Below are positions 1 to 8,868 of a stretch of 64,000 nt of DNA, piece by piece. The notes under the pieces were generated by a model. The model saw only the letters and a program-made list of their open reading frames with translations, did not search any database and had not been told where the DNA came from. Position numbers and translations under genes: made by a program. Where the stretch lies: the NCBI RefSeq assembly GCF_017792385.1, contig NZ_CP051230.1:3224001-3288000 (forward strand), written 5' to 3'. The stretch is from Hyphomonas sp. (GTDB lineage Bacteria; Pseudomonadota; Alphaproteobacteria; Caulobacterales; Hyphomonadaceae). How positions within the stretch are numbered: the first letter of the stretch is position 1; each line of letters begins with the position of its first letter.

Positions 1-65
1 GTGTCGCAGCGCCTTAATGATCCGCTAAATTGACCCCGCGAGATCAAAAAAAGGTAGGACACATC

Positions 66-1160
66 ATGGCACAGGGACCGTTGAACGGCGTTCGGATAGT
101 GGAGTTTGCGGGCATCGGCCCCGGACCGTTCTGCGGCATGTTGCTGTCGGATCTGGGTGCGGATGTCATCCGCATCGACCGACCGGGCAATGGAAAGCCT
201 GGCCGGGCCTCTGACGTGATGAGCCGGGGCCGCCGGTCCATTGGCCTGAACCTCAAGGAGCCGGCTGATGTCGAAACTGCACTCAAGCTGCTCGAAAAGG
301 CTGACGGCCTGATCGAGGGGTTCCGGCCCGGCGTGATGGAGCGCAATGGTCTGGGGCCGGATGTGGTGCTCGGCCGCAATCCGAAACTGGTCTATGGTCG
401 CATGACCGGGTGGGGGCAGACTGGTGCCCTGTCTCATTCCGCGGGCCATGACCTGAATTATATCGCCATCACCGGAGCCCTGCATGCGATGGGTGATGGC
501 GACGGCCGCCCCCGGCCGCCGCTCAATCTGGTGGGCGATTATGGTGGCGGCGCGCTGTATCTGGCGATGGGCCTGCTGGCGGGCATCCTGAATGTGAAGA
601 ATGGGGGCGACGGCCAGGTCGTGGACGTGGCCATGTCAGACGGGGCGGCATCTCTCGCCACCATGTTCTACGGCATGAAGGCCATGGGCCTGTGGACCGA
701 TGAGCGCGAGGCGAACCTTCTGGATGGCGGCGCGCATTTCTACGACACCTATGAGTGCAAGGACGGCAAATGGGTGTCCATCGGGTCTATCGAACCGCAA
801 TTCTATGCCCTGCTGGTCGAGAAGGCGGGCCTGACAGATCCTGATTTCCAGGCGCAGATGGACCGGTCGAAATGGCCTTCGCTCAAGAAAAAGCTGATGG
901 ACGTGTTCAAGACGAAGACCCGCGATGAATGGTGCGAGATCATGGAAGGCACGGATATCTGTTTCGCGCCCGTCCTCTCCATGTCCGAAGCGCCGTCCTA
1001 CAAGCACAATGTTGACCGGCAGACCTTTGTGGAAGTCGAAGGTGTTGTGCAACCGGCGCCGGCGCCACGTTTCTCGGCCACTCCGGGCGCCATTCAGGGA
1101 CGGCCTGCGGGGCTGGGCGAGCATACCGAGGACATTCTCAAGGATTGGGGAATCCAGTAG
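66..1160 (+). CDS. Alpha-methylacyl-CoA racemase-like family III CoA-transferase
   Basis: This 364-residue protein belongs to the family III CoA-transferase/racemase fold. The N-terminus carries the family's GVRIVEFAGIGPGPFCGMLL stretch. The segment RMTGWGQTG followed by AGHDLNY (about residues 125-150) and VGDYGGG (about 165) match the catalytic His and Asp regions of alpha-methylacyl-CoA racemases, which epimerise 2-methyl branched acyl-CoAs. The length (about 360) also fits racemases better than the longer true transferases. The ATG at 66 is preferred over an in-frame start at 30 because it begins the conserved fold and follows an AGGTAGGA-like ribosome site. It stands alone and is followed by a terminator-like hairpin. 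The substrate cannot be read from the sequence. Confidence 0.85.
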   Translation: MAQGPLNGVRIVEFAGIGPGPFCGMLLSDLGADVIRIDRPGNGKPGRASDVMSRGRRSIGLNLKEPADVETALKLLEKADGLIEGFRPGVMERNGLGPDVVLGRNPKLVYGRMTGWGQTGALSHSAGHDLNYIAITGALHAMGDGDGRPRPPLNLVGDYGGGALYLAMGLLAGILNVKNGGDGQVVDVAMSDGAASLATMFYGMKAMGLWTDEREANLLDGGAHFYDTYECKDGKWVSIGSIEPQFYALLVEKAGLTDPDFQAQMDRSKWPSLKKKLMDVFKTKTRDEWCEIMEGTDICFAPVLSMSEAPSYKHNVDRQTFVEVEGVVQPAPAPRFSATPGAIQGRPAGLGEHTEDILKDWGIQ

Positions 1161-1303
1161 CGCGCATTCGCCTGAAAGATGAATGGAAGGCAACCACGGG
1201 CCGGTCCCTTCGTTCAGGTTGACCCTGCTATTAACCTTCTCGTTGGGCAGAGGTCCTGAGCAGATTGCCTGGATTATTGCCCAGCGTCCTTCTTGCTAAA
1301 CTT

Positions 1304-1329
1304 GGTCGTCCCCCGGGGCGACCCTTTTT
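1304..1329 (+). terminator. Rho-independent terminator-like hairpin after the racemase gene
   Basis: GGTCGTCCCC pairs with GGGGCGACC, allowing one G-T pair, and is followed by CTTTTTC. It lies in the 229-bp gap before the dipeptidase gene and would end the upstream transcript. I see nothing else convincing in that gap. Confidence 0.6.
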
Positions 1330-1389
1330 CTTGTCCTCGCCGACTTGCACGTTAGGCTTCAGGCCGGACTTCAGCAGAATCGAGACGCA

Positions 1390-2631
1390 ATGAAACACTT
1401 CTTCAATATCCTGCCGGCCCTGGCTCTGGCAGCCTGTGGGGCAAACCCTGATGCCCCGGCCGACGCAAAAGCCGGGCCGGAGGGCTCAATCGCCGAAATT
1501 CATGAACGCCTGCTGGTCATGGATTCGCATCTCGACACGCCTGCAAACCTCTCCCGGCCGGGCTTTGACATCATGGCGGACAATCCGACACGGCTCGGAC
1601 AGGTACAGGTCGACCTGCCCAAAATGCAGCGGGGCGGCCTCGATGGCGGCTTCTGGGTCATCTATACGCCGCAGGGCCCGCTCGATGCTGCTTCCTTCGA
1701 GGCCGCGAAGCAGGCGGCGCTGACGCGGTCTGATGAAATTCTGGAAATGGTGGCTGCGCATCCGGACCATTTTGAGCTCGCTGAAACCGCGGACGATGTC
1801 GAGCGCATTGTGGCGGCGGACAGGCGCGTGGTGCTGAAATCCATCGAGAACGCCTATCCGATCGGTACCGATCTCGGTCTGGTCGAGGAATTCTACAATC
1901 GCGGCGTCCGCCTCATCGGTCCCGTCCATTTTCGCGACAACCAGTTTGCGGACAGCGCGACCGATCTGTCTGCATCCGACCTTGGCGGGCTGACACCGCT
2001 TGGCGAAGACCTTGTCCGCGAAGCCAACCGGCTGGGCATGCTGATTGACGGTTCGCACGCTGCTGGTTCCGCCGTTGAAGACATCATGGACCTCTCGACC
2101 ACCCCGATCGTGCTGTCTCACACGGGCGTGTCGGCGCTTTACGACCATCCGCGCAACATCTCGGATGACTTGTTGCGCAGGGTGGCAGCGGATGGCGGCG
2201 TGATCCAGATCAATGCCCTGGGCTCCTATATCGAAGATCTGGAGCCCCCTGCAGAGCGCACCGCCGCTCTGGAGGCGCTGGCGGCAGAATTCGAGGGGCG
2301 CTCGATGTTTGAACTCTCGGATTCGGAGCGCGCAGCCTATGCGGCACGCCGTGAGGTCATTGATTCGGACTACCCGATGCCGCTGTCGAGTTTTGATGTG
2401 TTCATGGAGCAGATGCAGCACGCGCTCGAAATCGTCGGGCCCGACCATGTCGGAATGGGCGCCGACTGGGATGGCGGCGGCGGCGTTGCCGGGATGGAGG
2501 ATGTCTCCTACCTGCCGAAAGTGTCAGAACGCCTGATGGCAGAAGGCTATTCGGAGGAAGATCTCCGGAAAATCTGGGGCGGAAACCTGTTGCGGGTCCT
2601 GCGCGAGGCAGAGGCCGCACGGGCAGATTAG
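1390..2631 (+). CDS. Membrane dipeptidase (peptidase M19) lipoprotein
   Basis: The 413-residue product resembles renal-type dipeptidases, zinc enzymes of the amidohydrolase fold that cleave dipeptides. Visible metal-site motifs are MDSHLDTP near residue 45 (HxD), VLSHTG with HPRNISDD in the middle, and GMGADWDGG near the C-terminus. The N-terminus is a lipoprotein signal: a short hydrophobic stretch ends in LALAAC, so the mature protein should be lipid-anchored facing the periplasm. The ATG at 1390 is chosen because it places this lipobox at residues 12-17. An upstream in-frame start at 1345 would lengthen the signal for no reason. It stands alone on the + strand. Confidence 0.9.
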   Translation: MKHFFNILPALALAACGANPDAPADAKAGPEGSIAEIHERLLVMDSHLDTPANLSRPGFDIMADNPTRLGQVQVDLPKMQRGGLDGGFWVIYTPQGPLDAASFEAAKQAALTRSDEILEMVAAHPDHFELAETADDVERIVAADRRVVLKSIENAYPIGTDLGLVEEFYNRGVRLIGPVHFRDNQFADSATDLSASDLGGLTPLGEDLVREANRLGMLIDGSHAAGSAVEDIMDLSTTPIVLSHTGVSALYDHPRNISDDLLRRVAADGGVIQINALGSYIEDLEPPAERTAALEALAAEFEGRSMFELSDSERAAYAARREVIDSDYPMPLSSFDVFMEQMQHALEIVGPDHVGMGADWDGGGGVAGMEDVSYLPKVSERLMAEGYSEEDLRKIWGGNLLRVLREAEAARAD

Positions 2632-2760
2632 ACCATGTACTCCAGGGCTGAAGAAATTCGGTGCCCGGTGACGTTGACGGCTTGCATTGGACCCATCCTC
2701 TATGTATGAGGCCCCTTTCCAATTCACGCGCAATTTGCGCCAAACCACCGGATACCTGTT

Positions 2761-2946
2761 ATGGCAGTCCCCAAGAGCAAAGTCTCCAAGTCCCGCCGCG
2801 GCATGCGTCGTTCGCACGACCGCCTCGACATGAACACCTATATCGAAGACGCGGAGTCCGGTGAGCTGCGCCGCCCGCACCATATCGACCTGAAGACCGG
2901 CATGTATCGTGGTCGTCAGGTGCTCGAGCCGCGCGACGACATCTAA
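2761..2946 (+). CDS. rpmF: 50S ribosomal protein L32
   Basis: This 61-residue basic protein begins MAVPKSKVSKSRRGMRRSH, the standard L32 N-terminus, and ends with the GMYRGRQVL segment usual in alphaproteobacterial L32. It is a structural protein of the large ribosomal subunit. The gene has its own upstream gap of about 130 bp and is followed by a strong terminator, so it is probably transcribed alone. Confidence 0.97.
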   Translation: MAVPKSKVSKSRRGMRRSHDRLDMNTYIEDAESGELRRPHHIDLKTGMYRGRQVLEPRDDI

Positions 2947-2990
2947 AGGTCCTGCTGTTGCGCTTTTCGGCGCACCGGCTTAAGGGTTCC

Positions 2991-3022
2991 AGCGCCTCCT
3001 GCCAGAGCAGGGGGCGCTTTTT
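2991..3022 (+). terminator. Rho-independent terminator after rpmF
   Basis: AGCGCCTCCTGC (2991-3002) pairs with GCAGGGGGCGCT (3007-3018) across a CAGA loop and runs into five T residues. The 12-bp stem with a T-tract is a strong intrinsic terminator separating rpmF from eno. Confidence 0.88.
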
Positions 3023-3052
3023 CATTTCTAGGCCGCAAAGGTACTGCCAAAC

Positions 3053-4333
3053 ATGAGCGAGATCATCGACATCCACGCCCGGGAAATTCTGGACAGCCGG
3101 GGCAACCCGACGGTCGAGGTTGATGTCACGCTGGAAGACGGCTCGGTGGGCCGCGCAGCCGTGCCGTCCGGTGCCTCGACGGGCGCCTATGAGGCCCATG
3201 AACAGCGCGACGGCGACACGGCGCGCTATCTGGGCAAGGGTGTGACCAAGGCGGTTGACGCCGTGAATGGGGAAATCTTCAACGAACTGGCCGGCCTCGA
3301 CGCCACCGAGCAGCGCATGATCGACATGCTGATGATCGATCTCGACGGCACCGAGAACAAATCCCGTCTTGGCGCGAACGCCATTCTGGGCGTGTCCATG
3401 GCGCTCGCCAAGGCTGCGGCGGAAAGCTCCGCCATGCCGCTTTACCGCTATGTCGGCGGTCCCAATGCGCGGGTTTTGCCGACCCCGATGATGAACATCA
3501 TCAATGGCGGCGCGCACGCGGACAATCCGATCGACATCCAGGAATTCATGGTCATGCCGGTCAGCGCCGACAGCCTGGCGGATTCGGTACGGATGGGGGC
3601 GGAAGTTTTCCACGCCCTGAAGAAAACGCTCAGCGCGGCAGGCCACAACACCAATGTCGGGGACGAGGGCGGCTTCGCTCCGAACCTGGCGTCGACGGAT
3701 GAGGCCATCGGCTTCATCATGAAGGCCATCGAGAAGGCGGGTTACACGCCGGGCGAGGATATTGCCCTGGCACTTGACGCCGCCTCGACCGAATTCTTCA
3801 AGAACGGCAAGTATGAGCTTGCTGGCGAAGGCAAGTCCCTCGGCTCGGACGAGTTTGCGGCGTACCTGGCCGATCTGTGTGCCCGGTACCCGATCATTTC
3901 AATCGAGGACGGCATGGCCGAGGACGATTGGGATGGCTGGGTTGCCCTGACCGAGTCGATCGGGGATCGCGTGCAGCTGGTTGGTGACGATTTGTTCGTG
4001 ACCAATCCTGACCGCCTGTCCATCGGACTGCAGAAGGGCGCGGCAAACTCCATTCTCGTGAAGGTCAACCAGATCGGCACGCTGTCCGAGACGCTGGACG
4101 CTGTGGAGCTGGCCCATTTGCATGGATACACGGCTGTGATGTCCCACCGGTCCGGCGAGACCGAAGATGCCACCATTGCCGACCTGGCCGTCGCCACGAA
4201 TTGCGGACAGATCAAGACCGGTTCGCTGTCGCGTTCCGACCGGATCGCGAAGTACAACCAGCTGATTCGGATCGAGGAAGAGCTGGGGCCGGTGGGAATC
4301 TTCGCCGGACGTTCGCGCATCAACGCAGCCTGA
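3053..4333 (+). CDS. eno: Enolase
   Basis: Enolase interconverts 2-phosphoglycerate and phosphoenolpyruvate in the cytosol. The 426-residue length is normal for bacteria. Motifs seen include the N-terminal IHAREILDSRGNPTVEVDV, GDEGGFAPN in the middle, the metal-binding SIEDGMAEDDWDGW segment, and the C-terminal SHRSGETED signature. Placement directly before ftsB and the pdh genes is the usual alphaproteobacterial order. It links glycolytic PEP production with the enzyme complex that consumes the resulting pyruvate. Confidence 0.98.
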   Translation: MSEIIDIHAREILDSRGNPTVEVDVTLEDGSVGRAAVPSGASTGAYEAHEQRDGDTARYLGKGVTKAVDAVNGEIFNELAGLDATEQRMIDMLMIDLDGTENKSRLGANAILGVSMALAKAAAESSAMPLYRYVGGPNARVLPTPMMNIINGGAHADNPIDIQEFMVMPVSADSLADSVRMGAEVFHALKKTLSAAGHNTNVGDEGGFAPNLASTDEAIGFIMKAIEKAGYTPGEDIALALDAASTEFFKNGKYELAGEGKSLGSDEFAAYLADLCARYPIISIEDGMAEDDWDGWVALTESIGDRVQLVGDDLFVTNPDRLSIGLQKGAANSILVKVNQIGTLSETLDAVELAHLHGYTAVMSHRSGETEDATIADLAVATNCGQIKTGSLSRSDRIAKYNQLIRIEEELGPVGIFAGRSRINAA

Positions 4334-4373
4334 ACGGCCGTGTCATGAGTGGGCCGGCGGTGATCACGCTCTC

Positions 4374-4381
4374 TTAACCAT
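4374..4381 (+). promoter_or_regulatory. Candidate CtrA half-site upstream of ftsB
   Basis: TTAACCAT lies 20 bp before the ftsB start. This octamer matches the half-site recognised by the alphaproteobacterial cell-cycle regulator CtrA. The second TTAA at seven-base spacing is absent, so only a half-site is present. The assignment rests on motif and position alone. Confidence 0.3.
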
Positions 4382-4400
4382 ACCACGATTAGGTGGGGTC

Positions 4401-4700
4401 ATGAGATCGCGATTCGAGGCCGTCGGCCTGTCCCTCCTTGTGCTCTATTTTGCTTACCACGCCTTTGCGGGGGAGAAGGGTCTTGGCCGCTGGTCAGATG
4501 CCCAGCTGGAGCTGGAGGACCGCAAGGCGGAGCTGGTTCGCCTGGAAGCGGAAATCACCCGACTGAGAACCGATATTCGCCGCCTGACACCCGGGTCAGT
4601 CGACCCCGATTTCGTGGAAGCCATGGCACGCGACAAGCTGGCCTTCGTTTACCCGAACGAAATTGTTCTCCTGACTTCGGAACCGAGCTCTGCAAATTGA
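4401..4700 (+). CDS. ftsB: Septum formation initiator FtsB/DivIC-like protein
   Basis: This 99-residue protein has one N-terminal membrane helix (about residues 8-24, AVGLSLLVLYFAYHAF). A coiled-coil stretch rich in E, L and R follows (about residues 34-66), and the C-terminal PDFVEAMARDKLAFVYPNE is typical of the family. FtsB-type proteins sit in the inner membrane with the coiled coil in the periplasm and help activate septal peptidoglycan synthesis. The position between eno and pdhA is conserved in alphaproteobacteria and supports the call. A CtrA-like octamer lies just upstream. Confidence 0.88.
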   Translation: MRSRFEAVGLSLLVLYFAYHAFAGEKGLGRWSDAQLELEDRKAELVRLEAEITRLRTDIRRLTPGSVDPDFVEAMARDKLAFVYPNEIVLLTSEPSSAN

Positions 4701-4770
4701 CATAGTTGTTCTGACTTGTCCCTGCGTTACTGCGCATACATAAGTCTGGAAAAGGGTTGGAGCACATTGC

Positions 4771-5784
4771 ATGGCGACTAAAGCAAAAAGTACCAAAAAG
4801 GCACCTTCCAAGGCCGGCAAGGCGGAGATGCTGAAATACTATCGGGACATGCTCCTGATCCGACGGTTCGAGGAAAAGGCGGGCCAACTCTACGGCATGG
4901 GCAAGATTGCCGGCTTCTGCCACCTCTATATCGGCCAGGAAGCCGTCGTAACCGGTATGCAGGCCTGCCTCAAAGAAGGCGACCAGATCATCACCGGGTA
5001 TCGCGATCATGGTCACATGCTGGCCTGCGACATGGATCCACGCGGTGTCATGGCCGAACTGACCGGACGCATTGGCGGCCTCTCGAAAGGGAAGGGCGGC
5101 TCGATGCACATGTTCTCCAAGGAAAAGAATTTCTATGGCGGGCACGGCATTGTCGGCGCCCAGGTGCCCATCGGCACCGGCCTGGCCTTCGCCAACAAGT
5201 ATCGCGGCCTGGACAACGTTGCCGTCGCGTATTTCGGCGATGGCGCCGCCAATCAGGGCCAGGTCTATGAAGCCTTCAACATGGCGTCTCTCTGGGACCT
5301 TCCCGTCGTCTATGTCATCGAGAACAACATGTACGCCATGGGCACCAGTGTTGCCCGCCACGCCTCGGAAACCGAATTGTACAAACGGGGCATCTCTTTC
5401 GAGATTGAAGGCGAGGAAGTGGACGGCATGGATGTTCTGGCCGTTCGCGCCGCCGGTGAAAAGGCGGTGAAATATGCGCGTTCCGGCAAGGGGCCCTACA
5501 TCCTCGAAATGAAGACCTACCGGTATCGTGGGCACTCCATGTCAGACCCCGCCAAATACCGGAAACGGGAAGAGGTCGACGATATCCGGTCTCACCACGA
5601 TCCGATTGAAGGGCTCAAAGCACAACTTCTCGAACTCGGACATGCCAGCGAGGACGAGTTGAAGAATATCGACAAGGAGATCAAGGGCATCGTCAAGGAA
5701 GCCGCCGATTTCTCCCTCGAGAGCCCTGAACCTGATCCTTCCGAACTCTGGACCGATGTCCTGAAAGACGTCGAGGTCGCCTGA
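4771..5784 (+). CDS. pdhA: Pyruvate dehydrogenase E1 component, alpha subunit
   Basis: This 337-residue protein is the thiamine-diphosphate-binding alpha chain of the heterotetrameric E1 of the pyruvate dehydrogenase complex, which decarboxylates pyruvate. The thiamine-binding motif GDGAANQGQVYEAFNMA lies near residue 155 and is followed by VVYVIENN. The segment YRYRGHSMSDP near residue 250 is the conserved phosphorylation-loop region of the family. A lysine- and alanine-rich leader of about 16 residues precedes the domain. It opens the pdhA-pdhB-(DUF5076)-pdhC-(lipoprotein)-lpd operon. Confidence 0.97.
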   Translation: MATKAKSTKKAPSKAGKAEMLKYYRDMLLIRRFEEKAGQLYGMGKIAGFCHLYIGQEAVVTGMQACLKEGDQIITGYRDHGHMLACDMDPRGVMAELTGRIGGLSKGKGGSMHMFSKEKNFYGGHGIVGAQVPIGTGLAFANKYRGLDNVAVAYFGDGAANQGQVYEAFNMASLWDLPVVYVIENNMYAMGTSVARHASETELYKRGISFEIEGEEVDGMDVLAVRAAGEKAVKYARSGKGPYILEMKTYRYRGHSMSDPAKYRKREEVDDIRSHHDPIEGLKAQLLELGHASEDELKNIDKEIKGIVKEAADFSLESPEPDPSELWTDVLKDVEVA

Positions 5785-5839
5785 TGAACATCATGCGCGC
5801 CCCCCGACCGTCTGCCATCCTGCATTCCGGAGCCAAATA

Positions 5840-7228
5840 ATGTCCGTAGATATTCTCATGCCCGCCCTGTCGCCGACCATGGAAGAGGGCACCTTGTCGA
5901 AATGGCTGAAGCAGGAAGGCGACTCGATCTCTTCCGGCGACGTCATCGCTGAAATCGAAACCGACAAGGCGACAATGGAAGTTGAAGCCGTCGACGAAGG
6001 CGTGCTGGCCAAGATACTGGTGCCGGAAGGTACCGAAGGCGTGAAGGTCAACGCAGTGATCGCCGTGCTTGCCGAAGAGGGTGAAGATGCCTCTTCGGTA
6101 GAAGCAAAGGGCGATGGCAGTGCCACCCAAAAGGCGCCTGAGCCCGACGCGCCAGCAAGCGATGCTGGCGACAGCGCGCCTGAACAGGTTGATGCGCCAA
6201 AGGCCGCCGTATTGTCCGACCCGGCCATTCCCGAAGGAACAAGTTTTACTGAAACCACCGTCCGCGATGCTCTGCGCGATGCCATGGCCGAAGAAATGCG
6301 CCGCGACGAAACCGTCTTCGTCATGGGCGAGGAAGTGGCCGAGTATCAAGGGGCCTACAAGGTCACCCGCGAATTGCTGCAGGAATTCGGTGCCCGGCGT
6401 GTCGTGGATACACCGATCACGGAACACGGGTTTGCCGGCCTGGGAGTTGGGGCCGCCTTCGCCGGACTGAAACCGATCGTCGAATTCATGACGTTCAATT
6501 TCGCCATGCAGGCCATCGACCAGATCGTGAATTCCGCCGCCAAGACCCTCTATATGTCGGGCGGCCAGATGGGATGTCCGATCGTGTTCCGCGGTCCGAA
6601 TGGTGCGGCCACGCGGGTCGGCGCGCAACACAGCCAGGACTATTCAGCCTGGTACGGTCAAATTCCCGGTCTGAAAGTGGTTGCGCCATATGACGCGGCT
6701 GACGCGAAAGGCCTGTTGAAGGCAGCCATCCGGGACCCGAACCCGGTCGTCTTCCTCGAGCATGAACTGCTTTATGGAAACAGCTTCCCCGTGCCGGATC
6801 TCGACGATCACGTTCTGCCGCTCGGCAAGGCGGCCATCAAGCGCACGGGGTCCGACGTTACGCTGGTCGCGCATTCCCGCATGGTCGGATTTGCACTCCA
6901 GGCAGCCGAGACGCTGGCGGAGCAGGGGATCGATGCGGAAGTCATCGATTTGCGCACCATTCGCCCGCTGGACACCGACACGGTGATCGAAAGCGTGAAA
7001 AAGACCAATCGCATCGTCTGTTGTGAAGAAGGCTGGCGGTTCTTCGGTGTCGGCGCAGAAATTGCGGCCACAGTGACAGCGGAAGCGTTCGACTATCTCG
7101 ATGCGCCACCTGCACGCGTTCACCAGAAAGATGTGCCCCTGCCTTATGCGGCCAATCTGGAGGCGCTCAGCCTGCCGGGCGCGAATGATATTGTCGAAGC
7201 CGCACGGAGGGTCTGCTATGTCGACTGA
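5840..7228 (+). CDS. pdhB: Pyruvate dehydrogenase E1 beta subunit with N-terminal lipoyl domain
   Basis: The 462-residue product begins with a lipoyl domain (residues 1-78) whose lipoylation lysine lies in IETDKATMEVEAVDEG. An Ala/Pro/Glu-rich linker leads to the E1 beta transketolase-like domain from about residue 130. The domain shows VFVMGEEVAEYQGAYKVT, DTPITEHGFAGLGVGAAF and RVGAQHSQDYSAWYGQIPGL. Fusion of a lipoyl domain to E1 beta is characteristic of alphaproteobacterial PdhB. The C-terminus overlaps the next gene by 11 bp, implying translational coupling. Confidence 0.96.
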   Translation: MSVDILMPALSPTMEEGTLSKWLKQEGDSISSGDVIAEIETDKATMEVEAVDEGVLAKILVPEGTEGVKVNAVIAVLAEEGEDASSVEAKGDGSATQKAPEPDAPASDAGDSAPEQVDAPKAAVLSDPAIPEGTSFTETTVRDALRDAMAEEMRRDETVFVMGEEVAEYQGAYKVTRELLQEFGARRVVDTPITEHGFAGLGVGAAFAGLKPIVEFMTFNFAMQAIDQIVNSAAKTLYMSGGQMGCPIVFRGPNGAATRVGAQHSQDYSAWYGQIPGLKVVAPYDAADAKGLLKAAIRDPNPVVFLEHELLYGNSFPVPDLDDHVLPLGKAAIKRTGSDVTLVAHSRMVGFALQAAETLAEQGIDAEVIDLRTIRPLDTDTVIESVKKTNRIVCCEEGWRFFGVGAEIAATVTAEAFDYLDAPPARVHQKDVPLPYAANLEALSLPGANDIVEAARRVCYVD

Positions 7229-7541
7229 GAAACGTGAGCTCAAGGCACCGCCGTCGATCGACTCCACCCAAACGGCGCAGGAAATGATCCGCTTCTGGAT
7301 TGCCGACAATACCGACCATGTCAGCCTGCGGGTGGGCGAAGCAGCCGATCCTGCGACCGAGCCGACGATGTGGGGATTCATCCTGGGTGATATCGCCAAG
7401 CATGTGACCGATGCGTTCAAGGACCACCACCCGGAGGGTCCCGAGAAGGAAGACATCATCAAGGAAATCGTGACCGGCTTCCTCAATCGCATTCAGTTCG
7501 GCCCGCGTTCGCCGGGCGACGTCAAGAAGATGGGTGACTGA
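7218..7541 (+). CDS. DUF5076-type small protein inside the pdh operon
   Basis: This 107-residue cytosolic protein has no signal sequence or membrane helix. It contains WIADNTDHVSLRVG and TMWGFILGDIAKHV, which I recall as features of the DUF5076 family, found in alphaproteobacteria and of unknown function. The ATG at 7218 lies inside the end of pdhB (11-bp overlap) and the stop is 1 bp before pdhC, so all three should be co-translated. The context suggests an accessory role with pyruvate dehydrogenase, but no catalytic motif is visible. Confidence 0.75.
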   Translation: MSTEKRELKAPPSIDSTQTAQEMIRFWIADNTDHVSLRVGEAADPATEPTMWGFILGDIAKHVTDAFKDHHPEGPEKEDIIKEIVTGFLNRIQFGPRSPGDVKKMGD

Positions 7542-7542
7542 G

Positions 7543-8868
7543 ATGGCTATCAACATCACCATGCCCGCGCTCTCTCCCACGATGGAAGAAGGCACGCTGG
7601 CCAAATGGCTCGTGAAGGAAGGCGACACGGTCTCTTCGGGCGACATCATAGCCGAAATCGAGACGGACAAGGCGACGATGGAAGTCGAGGCCGTCGATGA
7701 AGGAACTGTCGCAAAGATACTGATTGATGCCGGCACCGAAGGCGTGAAGGTCAATGAAGTGATTGCGGTGCTGGCGGAAGAGGGCGAAGACGCTGCATCC
7801 GTCCAGGCGCCCGCCAAGTCGGATGCCCCCAAGGACGCCGCTCCGGCCCAAACATCCGAGCCGGCCAAGTCAGATGAGAAGGCACCGGCACCTGCTCCGG
7901 AAAAGGCTTCGACGCCGGTTCAGGAAATGTCAAAGTCCCCATTGCCATCTGCAAACGCAGCCGACGGCCGTATCAAGGCCAGCCCGCTGGCGCGCCGCAT
8001 CGCCGACATGAAGGGGTTGGACCTGTCCGCCCTGAAGGGCACAGGCCCGCGCGGCCGCATCATCAAGCGGGATGTGGAAGGCGCCAAGGCGTCCCCGGCC
8101 GGAGCTTCGGCCGGTGCTGTCGCCCAACCGGATGGTCTGATCCTGCCACAAGTGCTGGATGACCGCATCTATGCCCCGGACAGCTACGAGCTTGTCCCGC
8201 TGGATGGCATGCGCAAGACCGTGGCCAAGCGTCTGACCACCAGCTTCATGCAGGTGCCGCATTTCCCGCTGAATATCGATCTCTCGCTGGACCATTTGCT
8301 TGCCAGCCGCGCGGCGATCAATGCTGCCGCGCCGGAAGGCGTAAAGGTGTCGGTCAACGACATGTTGATCAAGGCTGCCGCAATGGCGCTGATCGACGAG
8401 CCGGATTGCAATGCTTCCTATACCGACAAGGGCATTGCGTATCACAAGCACGCACATGTCTCGGTTGCGGTTGCGATCGATGGCGGTCTGATCACACCGG
8501 TGATCTTCAATGCCGAGACCAAGGGGCTCGCCGAGATATCCGAAGAGATGAAGGACCTTGCGAGCCGAGCCCGCGAGCGGAAGCTGAAGCCGCAGGAGTA
8601 TACCGGTGGCACGTTCAGCATTTCGAACCTCGGCATGTTCGGCATCAAGAGCTTTGCGTCCATCATCAATCCGCCCGAAGGCATGATCCTGTCGGTCGGC
8701 GCCGGGGAGAAACGCGCCGTGGTGGACGAGACAGGCAATCTGGTTGCCCGAACCGTGTTGACGGTGACGCTGACATGCGACCACCGCGTGATCGGCGGCG
8801 CTGAAGGCGCGAAATGGCTGCAGGCCTTCAAGCGCTATGTCGAAACACCGGAGGCAATGCTGCTCTGA
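7543..8868 (+). CDS. pdhC: Dihydrolipoyllysine acetyltransferase (E2) of pyruvate dehydrogenase
   Basis: The 441-residue E2 transfers the acetyl group from lipoamide to CoA. Domain order: lipoyl domain (1-78, lysine in IETDKATMEVEA), an Ala/Pro linker, an E1/E3-binding domain (about 145-182, containing ASPLARRIADMKG), a second linker, then the acyltransferase domain (about 215-441). The lipoyl domain is nearly identical to that of PdhB, suggesting duplication. One oddity is that the active-site segment reads DHRVIGGAEG where the classical pattern is HxxxDG, so the usual Asp is Gly. The catalytic His is kept. The ATG at 7543 starts at MAINITMPALSP. Confidence 0.95.
   Translation: MAINITMPALSPTMEEGTLAKWLVKEGDTVSSGDIIAEIETDKATMEVEAVDEGTVAKILIDAGTEGVKVNEVIAVLAEEGEDAASVQAPAKSDAPKDAAPAQTSEPAKSDEKAPAPAPEKASTPVQEMSKSPLPSANAADGRIKASPLARRIADMKGLDLSALKGTGPRGRIIKRDVEGAKASPAGASAGAVAQPDGLILPQVLDDRIYAPDSYELVPLDGMRKTVAKRLTTSFMQVPHFPLNIDLSLDHLLASRAAINAAAPEGVKVSVNDMLIKAAAMALIDEPDCNASYTDKGIAYHKHAHVSVAVAIDGGLITPVIFNAETKGLAEISEEMKDLASRARERKLKPQEYTGGTFSISNLGMFGIKSFASIINPPEGMILSVGAGEKRAVVDETGNLVARTVLTVTLTCDHRVIGGAEGAKWLQAFKRYVETPEAMLL

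Noticed and set aside
4697..4725. TTGACA at the end of ftsB as -35 of a pdh promoter
   Set aside because: No acceptable -10 hexamer at 16-18 bp spacing (CCCTGC is found there).
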